Assembly (NCBI GenBank): GCA_002499185.1
Contig: DAKN01000053.1
Span: 1-31,500 of the forward strand
Origin: Candidatus Pacearchaeota archaeon UBA284
GTDB taxonomy: Archaea; Nanobdellota; Nanobdellia; Pacearchaeales; UBA284
DNA: 31,500 nt
Direction of reading: 5' to 3'
Below the pieces are notes generated by a model, which was given only the letters and a program-made list of their open reading frames with translations, did not search any database and was not told the DNA's origin. Shown one piece after another: positions 23,541 to 30,648 of the stretch (position 1 is its first letter; every line of letters starts with the position of its first letter). Both the position numbers and the translations under genes were made by a program.

Positions 23541-24119
23541 ATGCAAAAACAAATAGTTTTAATTTCTGGAAAGGCACGAATGGGTAAAGATACTTTTGCT
23601 TATATGGCAAGTGGTTATTTTAATGTTCGTGGTATTCAGTCAGAAGTTATGCATTTTTCCGATAAACTCAAGCAGGTTGCAAGAAATATGGGGTGGGATG
23701 GTAAAAAAGATTTAAGAGGTAGAACATTATTACAAAAACTTGGCACAGAAGTTGGGAGGGAATATGATGTTGATTTGTGGGTTAAGTTTATAGCAAGTAA
23801 AATAGAAGAAACACATTCAACGCTTATATTTTTACCTGATTGGCGATATCCAAATGAATATTCAAGCCTTGTAGACATTCTGGAATCATCAAAAGACCAC
23901 ACATATAAATTTTTAACAATACGAATACGCCCATCAGCAGAGTATCAATTTCAAAATGACTTGACTGAAGAACAAAAGAATCATATAAGCGAAACTTCAT
24001 TAGATGGGTTTGATTTTGATTTGTCCATTTTTCGCAATGGTGATGGCAAAGAAGGGTTGGTTTCTGTGTTAGATGGTATTGAAAAAATACAAAACTATGC
24101 TTCTTGGTGGGAGGTGTAA
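23541..24119 (+). CDS. Deoxynucleoside monophosphate kinase
   Basis: A 192-aa P-loop kinase of the phage dNMP kinase family, which phosphorylates dNMPs to dNDPs using ATP. Walker A is LISGKARMGKDTFA (residues 6-19), with GKDT typical of the family. 'MHFSDKLKQVA' follows, then 'RTLLQKLGTEVGREYDVDLW' (about 60-80), the conserved segment that binds the monophosphate, and 'PDWRYPNEY' (about 95-104) as Walker B with the substrate Arg. Length and motif order are normal. Together with the preceding nucleotidase it forms a nucleotide-pool module directly after the clamp. WEV at the C-terminus is usual for nothing I can name. Confidence 0.93.
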   Translation: MQKQIVLISGKARMGKDTFAYMASGYFNVRGIQSEVMHFSDKLKQVARNMGWDGKKDLRGRTLLQKLGTEVGREYDVDLWVKFIASKIEETHSTLIFLPDWRYPNEYSSLVDILESSKDHTYKFLTIRIRPSAEYQFQNDLTEEQKNHISETSLDGFDFDLSIFRNGDGKEGLVSVLDGIEKIQNYASWWEV

Positions 24120-24386
24120 ATGAAAAACAGAGGTATTATACTTCCAACATGGAAAGTTATAGAATTATACTCGTATGTAAAGAATACAAAAAAAGATTAC
24201 AAGAATGATGCTACCATTTTTGAGTTTTTGAATATATGGGAAGAAGATATAAAAACATACTTGTCTATTGCTGAAAGAGTTGGAAACATGTATAGATTTT
24301 CTATGGACAATAAATTTCTTAATTTTCTTTCTGTTATATCTGATGAACACAAACTACCAGATATACTCCAGAGGAGTTTGTTATAA
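24120..24386 (+). CDS. Hypothetical protein, 88 aa
   Basis: I do not recognise this protein. GGGAGG lies six bases before the ATG, which begins immediately after the dNMP kinase stop. It is a basic, helical small protein (TWKVIELYSYVKNTKKDYKN; IKTYLSIAERVGNMYRF) without Cys or membrane segments. It ends with a one-base overlap with the next gene, so it belongs to the same operon as the clamp and the kinase. Confidence 0.75.
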   Translation: MKNRGIILPTWKVIELYSYVKNTKKDYKNDATIFEFLNIWEEDIKTYLSIAERVGNMYRFSMDNKFLNFLSVISDEHKLPDILQRSLL

Positions 24387-24796
24387 TGGGGTATGATGAG
24401 GGTCTCTGTATTCCAATAAAGGATTTGGAAAATAGGGATGAGTTTTGCAATGGTTTTTTTGTTGAATCCAATACTGAATTAAATGAGTTTGTAGATAACT
24501 TAATTAAGGTGTTTAATACTTATACAAAAAAACTTCCAAAGTATAGAGGAAAAGGGGTTGAATTGTCAAAACAAAACCTTATATTATATTTAAGGAAAAT
24601 AATAAGTGAACTTGTAATGAAAGATTATTCAAAGAAATATAGGTATATACTTATAAGTTACTATTTTATCGGAAGTGAGTCGTTTAAATTTAATGTATAC
24701 TTAAAGCGTGATTTTGAAATAATGGTAAAAGGTGTTCCAGATTTAGAATCAATAAAACAAATATCAGGAGGGGGGATTTACAATGATTTCATTTGA
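24386..24796 (+). CDS. Hypothetical protein, 136 aa
   Basis: I do not recognise this protein. It opens MGYDEGLCIPIKDLENRD and has alpha-helical segments (LNEFVDNLIKVFNTYTKKLP; LILYLRKIISELVMKDYSKK) followed by a strand-rich end (YRYILISYYFIG; FKFNVYLKRDFEIM). No recognised motif is present. The start codon shares its first base with the upstream stop, with GAGGAG nine bases upstream. It overlaps the next gene by 14 bases. Confidence 0.75.
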   Translation: MGYDEGLCIPIKDLENRDEFCNGFFVESNTELNEFVDNLIKVFNTYTKKLPKYRGKGVELSKQNLILYLRKIISELVMKDYSKKYRYILISYYFIGSESFKFNVYLKRDFEIMVKGVPDLESIKQISGGGIYNDFI

Positions 24797-25052
24797 GCCT
24801 ACACTTGGAAATATACTTCTTTTTGAATGCGAGTTAAACAATACCTATGTCGGAAAATTGGAAATTGTACAAAAAAAGAAAAGAGATATTTGGGAAGGGG
24901 ATGTTGTTGCTATTAGAAAAGAAGATGAAACAGATATATTAAAGAATGGTGTGAGGATTGGATTCAATAGAGAGGATACTTCAGAGATAGAGATTGACGG
25001 GATTGATTATTTTGTTTTACCAATAAATAAAATTTGGTATGTGATGTATTGA
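24783..25052 (+). CDS. Small beta-rich protein, possibly GroES-like
   Basis: An 89-aa protein. It shows a GroES-like order of strands: LGNILLFECELN, a short loop 'NTYVGKLEIVQ' at the place of the mobile loop, WEGDVVAIRKE, 'NGVRIGFNRED', and a last pair IEIDGIDYFVLPINKIWYVM, close to the 'x-x-idg-x-ey-x-il-x-x-x-dI-x-x-v' end of GroES. The family call is weak; a structure prediction would settle it. If correct, the phage carries two co-chaperonin-like proteins, this one and the one at 2967-3281. GGAGGGGGG precedes the ATG. Its TGA stop is part of the TTGACA box of the next promoter. Confidence 0.62.
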   Translation: MISFEPTLGNILLFECELNNTYVGKLEIVQKKKRDIWEGDVVAIRKEDETDILKNGVRIGFNREDTSEIEIDGIDYFVLPINKIWYVMY

Positions 25053-25077
25053 CAAATATAAATTTTTATGCTATAAT
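25049..25077 (+). promoter_or_regulatory. Consensus sigma70-type promoter
   Basis: TTGACA at 25049-25054, a 17-base spacer and TATAAT at 25072-25077. The upstream gene's TGA stop is at 25050-25052, inside the -35 box. A start near 25084 gives a leader of about 18 bases with AAAGGAG ahead of ATG 25102. Confidence 0.87.
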
Positions 25078-25101
25078 AGAAGAAAAGAAAGGAGAAAAGA
25101 A

Positions 25102-25347
25102 ATGCAAAATCTTTCAGAAAGTTGGTTTACTGCAAAACCGAGAATCAGAACAATAAGAGAAAGAGAATTTTCTGCAATAAAAAAAGTTGTGGAACTTGGG
25201 TATGAAGCAGTAAAAAATTATGCCCAAGAAAATAATGCCACATTTAAAATAGAAACAATAGCACCATATAATTACAAATACATATACACAGATAGGTATG
25301 GTGATGTATTTGAATTTCACAGAAATAGTTTTAAACATACCCCTTGA
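25102..25347 (+). CDS. Hypothetical protein, 81 aa, own promoter
   Basis: I do not recognise this small protein. It is basic at the N-terminus (ESWFTAKPRIRTIREREF), helical in the middle (SAIKKVVELGYEAVKNYA) and strand-like toward the end (YKYIYTDRYGDVFEFHR). Perfect consensus promoters lie immediately before and after it, and its stop is inside the second one, so it forms a one-gene transcription unit. Such strongly expressed, isolated small genes in phages are often early host-takeover proteins, but this is inference from layout only. Confidence 0.75.
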   Translation: MQNLSESWFTAKPRIRTIREREFSAIKKVVELGYEAVKNYAQENNATFKIETIAPYNYKYIYTDRYGDVFEFHRNSFKHTP

Positions 25348-25371
25348 CAAATAGTAAAAAATGGTTATAAT
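25344..25371 (+). promoter_or_regulatory. Consensus sigma70-type promoter
   Basis: TTGACA at 25344-25349, a 16-base spacer and TATAAT at 25366-25371. The stop TGA (25345-25347) of the upstream gene lies inside the -35 box. A start near 25378 precedes the CGGAGG site and ATG 25401. Confidence 0.88.
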
Positions 25372-25400
25372 TATAGTTGAAATTAAAACACGGAGGATTT

Positions 25401-26333
25401 ATGAAAAAGAATGTAAAAGAAACAAACAAAGAAAAGAAAAACTCACTATCGTTGGATAGCAGGATTAATAAATTTTTGTATGGTGGGGTTGGCATAGATT
25501 TGAGAACATTATTTGGTGATTGGAAATGTGTTCCAACAGAAGTAGATAATGGAAAGAAGGTTGTATTTTTGCATCCAATAGATGAAAAAAATATAATTCT
25601 TGGGGATTACTTCAGATATAATCTTGCATTGAAAAAAACAATATATGATTTGGGGGTGGAATCATTAGCAAAGTTTAAGATGTCATTTTTGAAGAATATA
25701 ATATTTGGATTCAGGACAATAGATGACTGGGCAACTTTGATAATAATTTATGACAGAAAGCGTGGTCTTCTGTTTAAGGAAGTTATATTCTTGAATCACA
25801 TTGAACCAAAAGAAATAGTGAATAATCAGACTGCATATTTGATGAAAACAATTATTGTTCCTCAACTTGATAAGTGGAATAAGGAAGTAAAAAGTGAGGT
25901 TAGAGAGTTTTATAAGGATATTGTAATACCAGCATATGATTCAAAAAATAATCCTACATACACTATTAGTCGTGATGTATTAGAGAAACTATTGGGTCAT
26001 AACTTAGAAGTAATTTCTGTGTTTCAAAATGAGACTAATAAAGAAAAAATGGACGCTATAAAAGATTCGTTTGTTTATAAAGAAATAGAAAAACTTGGAA
26101 ATAAAAGAATGAGGGCGTTGATGCTATTGAATACCAAAAAATTTGATGTTAAAGAACATTTGATTTCATCAGAACACATACCATATCTTCTTGGAAAGGT
26201 TTCATATAGTATTTTTGAAACCATATTTAATGTAATGAAAACTCTTCGCCAGGGGACATACAATCCAATAGAATCTATTTTTAAAAGAGACAGAATAACA
26301 GCAGATGATGCAATGAGGAGTGTAAATGGATAA
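25401..26333 (+). CDS. Hypothetical protein, 310 aa
   Basis: I do not recognise this protein. ATG 25401 is chosen because CGGAGG lies four to five bases upstream, and an earlier in-frame start would lie at the transcription start itself. After a Lys-rich head (MKKNVKETNKEKKNSLSLD), residues 20-190 appear alpha/beta with strands such as WATLIIIYDRKRGLLFKEVI. Residues 190-310 are mainly helical (EEIEKLGNKRM-like helix and YLLGKVSYSIFETIFNVMKT). No catalytic motif, zinc site or membrane segment is seen. Length and a strong own promoter point to a genuine, well expressed gene. Confidence 0.78.
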   Translation: MKKNVKETNKEKKNSLSLDSRINKFLYGGVGIDLRTLFGDWKCVPTEVDNGKKVVFLHPIDEKNIILGDYFRYNLALKKTIYDLGVESLAKFKMSFLKNIIFGFRTIDDWATLIIIYDRKRGLLFKEVIFLNHIEPKEIVNNQTAYLMKTIIVPQLDKWNKEVKSEVREFYKDIVIPAYDSKNNPTYTISRDVLEKLLGHNLEVISVFQNETNKEKMDAIKDSFVYKEIEKLGNKRMRALMLLNTKKFDVKEHLISSEHIPYLLGKVSYSIFETIFNVMKTLRQGTYNPIESIFKRDRITADDAMRSVNG

Positions 26334-27078
26334 TCTAATTTGTTCAGAGTTTAAAAACACAGAACTTTGGAAGTATAAAGACAAAGTTTTGGAAGGAGAC
26401 TTACAAAACTATTTAATAAAGTGGAATCAAAGACCCCAAGGGGTTTTTGATTTCATTATACAACCAAAGTGTGGGGAGGCTGGTAAATTTTTAGATTCTC
26501 TAATAACATGCAGGGAATTTCGTGGTGAAAAAACTACAGAAATCTCTACAAGCAGTGTTCCTTGTGATTGTATTTCTGATGAAATATTAAAAACAAAAAA
26601 TTTCACTTGCCCAGAATGTGGTGGTAGTGGAGAGGTTTGCTCTGACTATGATGGGGAATATGTTCAGGGGGAGGAAATATGCTCTGATTGCCCGTTGTGT
26701 GATGGGTATGAGCATATTTCATTGGACGAAATTATAGAACACAATATACCGTGGGAAGCAATAGAGGAAATGCATTCATTTATTGGTATGAAAAATTGCC
26801 CTGAATGTGGTGGAACAGGAATAAAAGAGATTCTTTTTTATAATTATATTGCATTGGTCGATGGTTCTTATATAACAAGACCAATACGAAAAGAGATAAT
26901 AGACAAGATAGAATCGTTCTCGTCTATTACAGAAATTTCATTTTTAGCAAAGATGAAAAATTATGGGGAGGGAAAAGAATTTGCTGATTGGTCTAACACA
27001 TTATTTAAAATTAAAACATCTCACAATGATACAATTTGGGTTATGGAAAAACCTAATGTAAGAGATAAACATTTATAA
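26326..27078 (+). CDS. DnaJ-type cysteine-rich zinc protein
   Basis: A 250-aa protein with a central cysteine-rich region like the DnaJ zinc-finger domain: CDCI (about 83-86), CPECGGSG (about 98-105), CSDCPLCDGYE (about 123-133) and CPECGGTG (about 162-169). The C-x-x-C-x-G-x-G repeats should bind two zinc ions. There is no J domain (HPD motif), so it is not a DnaJ itself. The N-terminal 80 residues and the C-terminal 80 residues are unfamiliar. Such fragments in phages may bind unfolded proteins or DNA; the partner is unknown. It overlaps the previous gene by eight bases with GAGGAG before the ATG. The NDT/phosphoesterase gene follows. Confidence 0.75.
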   Translation: MDNLICSEFKNTELWKYKDKVLEGDLQNYLIKWNQRPQGVFDFIIQPKCGEAGKFLDSLITCREFRGEKTTEISTSSVPCDCISDEILKTKNFTCPECGGSGEVCSDYDGEYVQGEEICSDCPLCDGYEHISLDEIIEHNIPWEAIEEMHSFIGMKNCPECGGTGIKEILFYNYIALVDGSYITRPIRKEIIDKIESFSSITEISFLAKMKNYGEGKEFADWSNTLFKIKTSHNDTIWVMEKPNVRDKHL

Positions 27079-27088
27079 AGGAGTGTGT

Positions 27089-28150
27089 ATGTCAGTAAGA
27101 GTAGTAAAGCCATTAAATACAATAGAAAAGGATTCTACAATAGTTTTTCTTGCAGGACCCTCTGTAAGACCAAAAAATAGAACGGTAGATACTTATTTGT
27201 GGAGGACTGATGTTTCTAATTTACTTATCCACAAATCAAAAGACATAGATATTGTAATAGCCAATCCAGAAGTAGATGCAAAGTTTGACGATTGGACACT
27301 TTCTCGTCAAATAGATTGGGAGGTAAAGTATCTCAATCTTGCAAAAGTAATTATATTTTGGATACCGAGGGATTCTGGTAATCCAGCATTCACTACAAAC
27401 ATAGAGTTTGGAGAATGGATGCATTCAAATAAAATAGTTGTGGGTGCTCCAAAAGATGCAGAGCGTATGGATTATATAAAGGATAGGTGCACCAAACTTG
27501 GAATACCATTTAGTAATACTATTGAGCAGACTGTGGATAATGCAATAAAAATGCTTTCTACTCAAAAAACCGAACAATCAAAGATGTGGTTTACTGCGGA
27601 CACTCATTTTGGAAACGAAAGAACACTTACTCTTTCAAAGAGACCTTATTCCTCTGTGAGTGAGATGGGTTGGGATATGGTTAAGCGATGGAATAGTGTT
27701 GTTTCAAATAATGATACAGTATTTCATCTTGGGGATTTTGGGGATGCTTCTATGGTATCTCATCTTAACGCAAAGAAAATATACCTTGTTCCTGGGAATT
27801 ATGATAAGCCAGAGATACTCCACGAACTTTCGTTGGATAGCAGGGTAGAGGTAATGTCAGCACCTATTGTTATGCCATTAGATTGCTTGAAAGACAATGA
27901 CATATCAAAAATGGTAATGATGGTTCATGAGCCTGTGTATAAGAGTTTGCATGCTGGCAAGATTGATTTTTACTTGTTTGGGCATATTCATAATCTTCAG
28001 ATGGTAAAAAAGAATGGGTTAAATGTTGGGGTTGATTGTCATAAGTTTACACCAATAGATGAGGAAACTATTAAGTTTTACTATACAGCAATAAAAGAGC
28101 ATTATGACGAAAATGTATTTACAGGGGAAGTAATAAAAGAAAATGTCTAA
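27089..28150 (+). CDS. Fusion of nucleoside 2-deoxyribosyltransferase-like domain and metallophosphoesterase
   Basis: Two enzyme domains in 353 aa. Residues 10-155 belong to the NDT2-like family (Nuc_deoxyri_tr2): FLAGPSVRPKN, LWRTDVSNLL, 'IANPEVDAKFDDW', 'QIDWEVKYLNLAKVIIFWIPR' in two parts and FTTNIEFGEWMHSNKIVVG, where NIEFGEW carries the expected catalytic Glu. Residues 165-340 are a metallophosphoesterase: FTADTHFGNE (about 167-176), HLGDFGD (about 213-219), PGNYDK (about 234-239, where GNHD is usual), MVHEPVY and FGHIHN. The second domain resembles the small phosphoesterase at 16965. A base-releasing activity joined to a phosphatase suggests nucleotide or nucleic-acid end processing. 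ATG 27089 follows AAGGAG by five bases. Its 3' end overlaps the HD-Pnk gene by eight bases. Confidence 0.88.
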   Translation: MSVRVVKPLNTIEKDSTIVFLAGPSVRPKNRTVDTYLWRTDVSNLLIHKSKDIDIVIANPEVDAKFDDWTLSRQIDWEVKYLNLAKVIIFWIPRDSGNPAFTTNIEFGEWMHSNKIVVGAPKDAERMDYIKDRCTKLGIPFSNTIEQTVDNAIKMLSTQKTEQSKMWFTADTHFGNERTLTLSKRPYSSVSEMGWDMVKRWNSVVSNNDTVFHLGDFGDASMVSHLNAKKIYLVPGNYDKPEILHELSLDSRVEVMSAPIVMPLDCLKDNDISKMVMMVHEPVYKSLHAGKIDFYLFGHIHNLQMVKKNGLNVGVDCHKFTPIDEETIKFYYTAIKEHYDENVFTGEVIKENV

Positions 28151-29243
28151 TGATATTTTTAATTTTATACCACAAGAACTTATAGAAAGGTTGCACAAGA
28201 CTGAGGAGCATTATTCTCCATATCATCAGGAGGGTAATGTGTATAACCACTCTAAAATGGTATTGGAAAGTTTTGATGATTTAACAACTGGAAGTGTAGC
28301 AGATAGGATTGCAATATTTTTGCATGATGTTGGTAAGTTATATACAAGGTCACTTAACACAAATGGGCATGTATGTTACTATAATCACGAAAATAGCACA
28401 GCGGATTTAAGAGAATGTTTACTAAAGCATAAAGAAACTTTGGGAATTGATTATACTCGGATTTGGGAGTATGTGATTTCTGTTCAAGGTCATATGTATA
28501 AAGACATTCAAGCAATAGAAAAATTATTTTATGGATTCACAAAGTTTGATTCCGCAAAGTTTTATATGCAGTTGTTGTTATCGGATGCAGTAGGTAGATT
28601 GTCAACGAAGAACTTTTCAGAAGATGTGGAAAAGATATATGACAAGTATACTTCTTTTGAATATCAAGATATGTTTGCAAGTAAAGGTGCAAAAGTAATA
28701 GATTTTTCTTCATTGGTAGATTTAATAAAAGAGTTACAAACAAGCAACAAACATATAATAGTTTTTCCTATTGGCATATCAGGATGTGGTAAGGATTATT
28801 TATTTAAGTCTAAATTTGAGGAACTTGGGTTTAATAGGTTTGGGTTTGATAGAATAAGGGCAAGGTTGGCGGGGGTTAAGGAAGAAGATATTGATGTAAT
28901 AAGTAATGAGAAATATTATGAGGCACATAAGAAAGCAGAATCTGTTGATTTAGTATCACTTTTAAGAAAAGAGATGTCTGAGTTTCCCCCATATATTTAT
29001 ATAAGCAACCTTAATCTTGCAAAGAAATCAAGACGAATAATATATTCTCAATTTAGACAAAAAGAGTATGTTGCTATTGGAATAAACTTTCTTCTTCCTT
29101 TTGATGTTGTAAAACAAAGACAAGAAAAGAGAAAGAATGAAGGGCTGATGTGGGTTGACCATCATATATTAAGAAATATGAATAATTCTATTACACTTGG
29201 AATGCCTGATGAGTTTGATTATATAATAAACCTTATGGAGTAA
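28143..29243 (+). CDS. HD-Pnk: HD phosphohydrolase fused to polynucleotide 5'-kinase
   Basis: A 366-aa bifunctional end-healing enzyme by architecture. Residues 20-190 are an HD domain: NHSKMV (His36), IAIFLHDVGKLYT (His61, Asp62, Lys65) and YYNHENS (His82). Residues 205-366 are a P-loop kinase like polynucleotide kinases: Walker A PIGISGCGKDYL (Asp where Ser/Thr is usual), FGFDRIRARLAG with the acceptor-site D-x-x-R pattern, 'YIYISNLNLAKKSRR' like the 'DNTN...R' element, and a lid with QRQEKRKNEG. The same order is described for the HD-Pnk of Runella slithyformis, a 2',3'-phosphoesterase plus 5'-OH kinase. It probably restores ligatable RNA or DNA ends, for example after cleavage by host anticodon nucleases. 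No ligase gene lies within the window. Confidence 0.88.
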   Translation: MSNDIFNFIPQELIERLHKTEEHYSPYHQEGNVYNHSKMVLESFDDLTTGSVADRIAIFLHDVGKLYTRSLNTNGHVCYYNHENSTADLRECLLKHKETLGIDYTRIWEYVISVQGHMYKDIQAIEKLFYGFTKFDSAKFYMQLLLSDAVGRLSTKNFSEDVEKIYDKYTSFEYQDMFASKGAKVIDFSSLVDLIKELQTSNKHIIVFPIGISGCGKDYLFKSKFEELGFNRFGFDRIRARLAGVKEEDIDVISNEKYYEAHKKAESVDLVSLLRKEMSEFPPYIYISNLNLAKKSRRIIYSQFRQKEYVAIGINFLLPFDVVKQRQEKRKNEGLMWVDHHILRNMNNSITLGMPDEFDYIINLME

Positions 29244-29246
29244 GTT

Positions 29247-29753
29247 ATGAGTAAAAAACTAATTTTAATATGTTCTATACTTTTGGCAATTGGGTTGGTT
29301 ATTATTGTTTCTGAAAGTAATTATGGGTATATGTCAAAAATAATGTCACCAAATAAAGACACTGTAAAAGAAGAAATTGTAGAAAACGATTCATTAAAAG
29401 ATACTACAATTATAATAAAAGAGCCAATGGCTCAAATAACGAACAAAAAACCACCTACATTCAACTTTAATATAAAGCCTACCTTTGACACCTGCCTACC
29501 ATTTGAAAGAGGCAAGGAAGAGATTTATGCCAATATTGAGAGGTCTCAGAAGTATGTTTTAGGAGTTGTTGATAGTAATTCCAATTATTTTACTAAAAGA
29601 ATAGAAATCTTGGAGAATAAAATATCTGATTTACAAAAAGTTGCGAATAATGTTGATAAAATAACTAAACTTACCCAGAGTTTTTCACCTCTACTTATTC
29701 CATTTATTACTTTTTTTCTGACAAATAGAAAGAAAAAGGTGGAAAAAGGATGA
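29247..29753 (+). CDS. Membrane protein with periplasmic or extracellular coiled coil, 168 aa
   Basis: I do not recognise the family. Residues 5-22 (LILICSILLAIGLVIIVS) are a strong N-terminal transmembrane helix. A polar linker follows, then a coiled-coil-like stretch (about 98-140, KRIEILENKISDLQKVANNV). A second hydrophobic segment (about 146-160, FSPLLIPFITFFLTN) is followed by the basic end RKKKVEKG. This hairpin-like membrane layout is found in some phage holin-, Rz- or superinfection-related proteins, so a role in lysis or the envelope is possible but unproven. GGAG in the upstream stop region gives the start. It overlaps the next gene as ATGA. Confidence 0.72.
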   Translation: MSKKLILICSILLAIGLVIIVSESNYGYMSKIMSPNKDTVKEEIVENDSLKDTTIIIKEPMAQITNKKPPTFNFNIKPTFDTCLPFERGKEEIYANIERSQKYVLGVVDSNSNYFTKRIEILENKISDLQKVANNVDKITKLTQSFSPLLIPFITFFLTNRKKKVEKG

Positions 29754-30256
29754 GACTATATAAAGCATTAAAAATAATGTCAAAAATGGAGCAAGATTTA
29801 GATTTACCTGAATATATAACATTAAGGTTATTCATTCGTAAAGTATATAACTTTCTTGTATTTAGGGAAGTTGTAATTGGGTTTTACGGATGGGATTATG
29901 ATTATTCTTTACAGATACTTAGAAGAGCCTTAATTGAACAATATAAGGAATTGAAGGATGAGAATATAATAGAAGAGAGTGAGTTGAAAGATATGTTGCG
30001 AACATTGAAAATTGCGATAGCAAACATTAACAGATTTTTAAACATTACTGATTCAATAGAGCAAGAAACAATAAAAGAAACTGGGTATGTTCATACACCC
30101 ATAAAATTTATTGGAAATGTGTTACATTCATTTGATACAAACGAACAAAAAGAAGCGTTTAGAAGGTATATGAAAGTTAGAAATAAGAAGGAACAAGATA
30201 GTTGGAATGGTATATGGGATACAATTAAAAAAAATATGAACAGATGGTGGAGTTAA
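29750..30256 (+). CDS. Hypothetical helical protein, 168 aa
   Basis: I do not recognise this protein. It is almost entirely helical and charged (MRLYKALKIMSKMEQDLDLP; LKIAIANINRFLNI; EAFRRYMKVRNKKEQDSWN) and has no cysteine cluster or membrane segment. It overlaps the membrane-protein gene by ATGA, which suggests that both products act together. The stop is followed two bases later by the split methyltransferase gene, whose ribosome site GGTGGAG lies inside its last codons. Confidence 0.75.
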   Translation: MRLYKALKIMSKMEQDLDLPEYITLRLFIRKVYNFLVFREVVIGFYGWDYDYSLQILRRALIEQYKELKDENIIEESELKDMLRTLKIAIANINRFLNITDSIEQETIKETGYVHTPIKFIGNVLHSFDTNEQKEAFRRYMKVRNKKEQDSWNGIWDTIKKNMNRWWS

Positions 30257-30258
30257 TA

Positions 30259-30648
30259 ATGACTTTTAAACTTATGCATGGTGATTGCCTTGAAAAATTA
30301 AAAGAATTAGAAGATAATAGTGTTGATTCTATTGTCACAGACCCACCTTATGAATTGGGATTTATGGGTAAATCTTGGGATAACACAGGTATATCAAACA
30401 ACCCAGATATGTGGGAAGAATGTTTGAGGGTATTAAAACCAGGCGGGCATTTACTTGCTTTTGGTGGCACAAGGAAATATCACAGGATGGCGAGTGCTAT
30501 TGAGGACGCTGGATTTGAGATAAGGGATATGATAAATTGGTGTTACGGGAGTGGATTTCCAAAGTCATTGAATATAGGCAAGGCAACTCAAAAACTGATG
30601 GAAAAAGAATTGTCAAAACAGTTTAACGGAGAAATAATATGGAAGTAG
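30259..30648 (+). CDS. DNA methyltransferase, N-terminal half (split gene)
   Basis: The 129-aa N-terminal half of a beta-class DNA methyltransferase. It has MTFKLMHGDCLEKLKELE, catalytic motif IV TDPPYE (about 27-32), LKPGGHLLAFGG, AIEDAGFEIRD and GFPKSLNIGKA. It then departs from its paralog and ends with 'FNGEIIWK' and TAG. The SAM-binding motif I half is missing from this frame and, with the rest of the recognition region, continues at 31111. The HNH gene sits between the two halves and overlaps this one by ten bases. The start is ATG 30259, five bases after GGTGGAG, rather than the earlier 30244. It could be a split but working enzyme or a broken gene. Confidence 0.85.
   Translation: MTFKLMHGDCLEKLKELEDNSVDSIVTDPPYELGFMGKSWDNTGISNNPDMWEECLRVLKPGGHLLAFGGTRKYHRMASAIEDAGFEIRDMINWCYGSGFPKSLNIGKATQKLMEKELSKQFNGEIIWK

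Noticed and set aside
26575..26825. The cysteine-rich protein as a complete DnaJ chaperone
   Set aside because: No J domain or HPD motif is present; only the zinc-finger-type repeats are shared.
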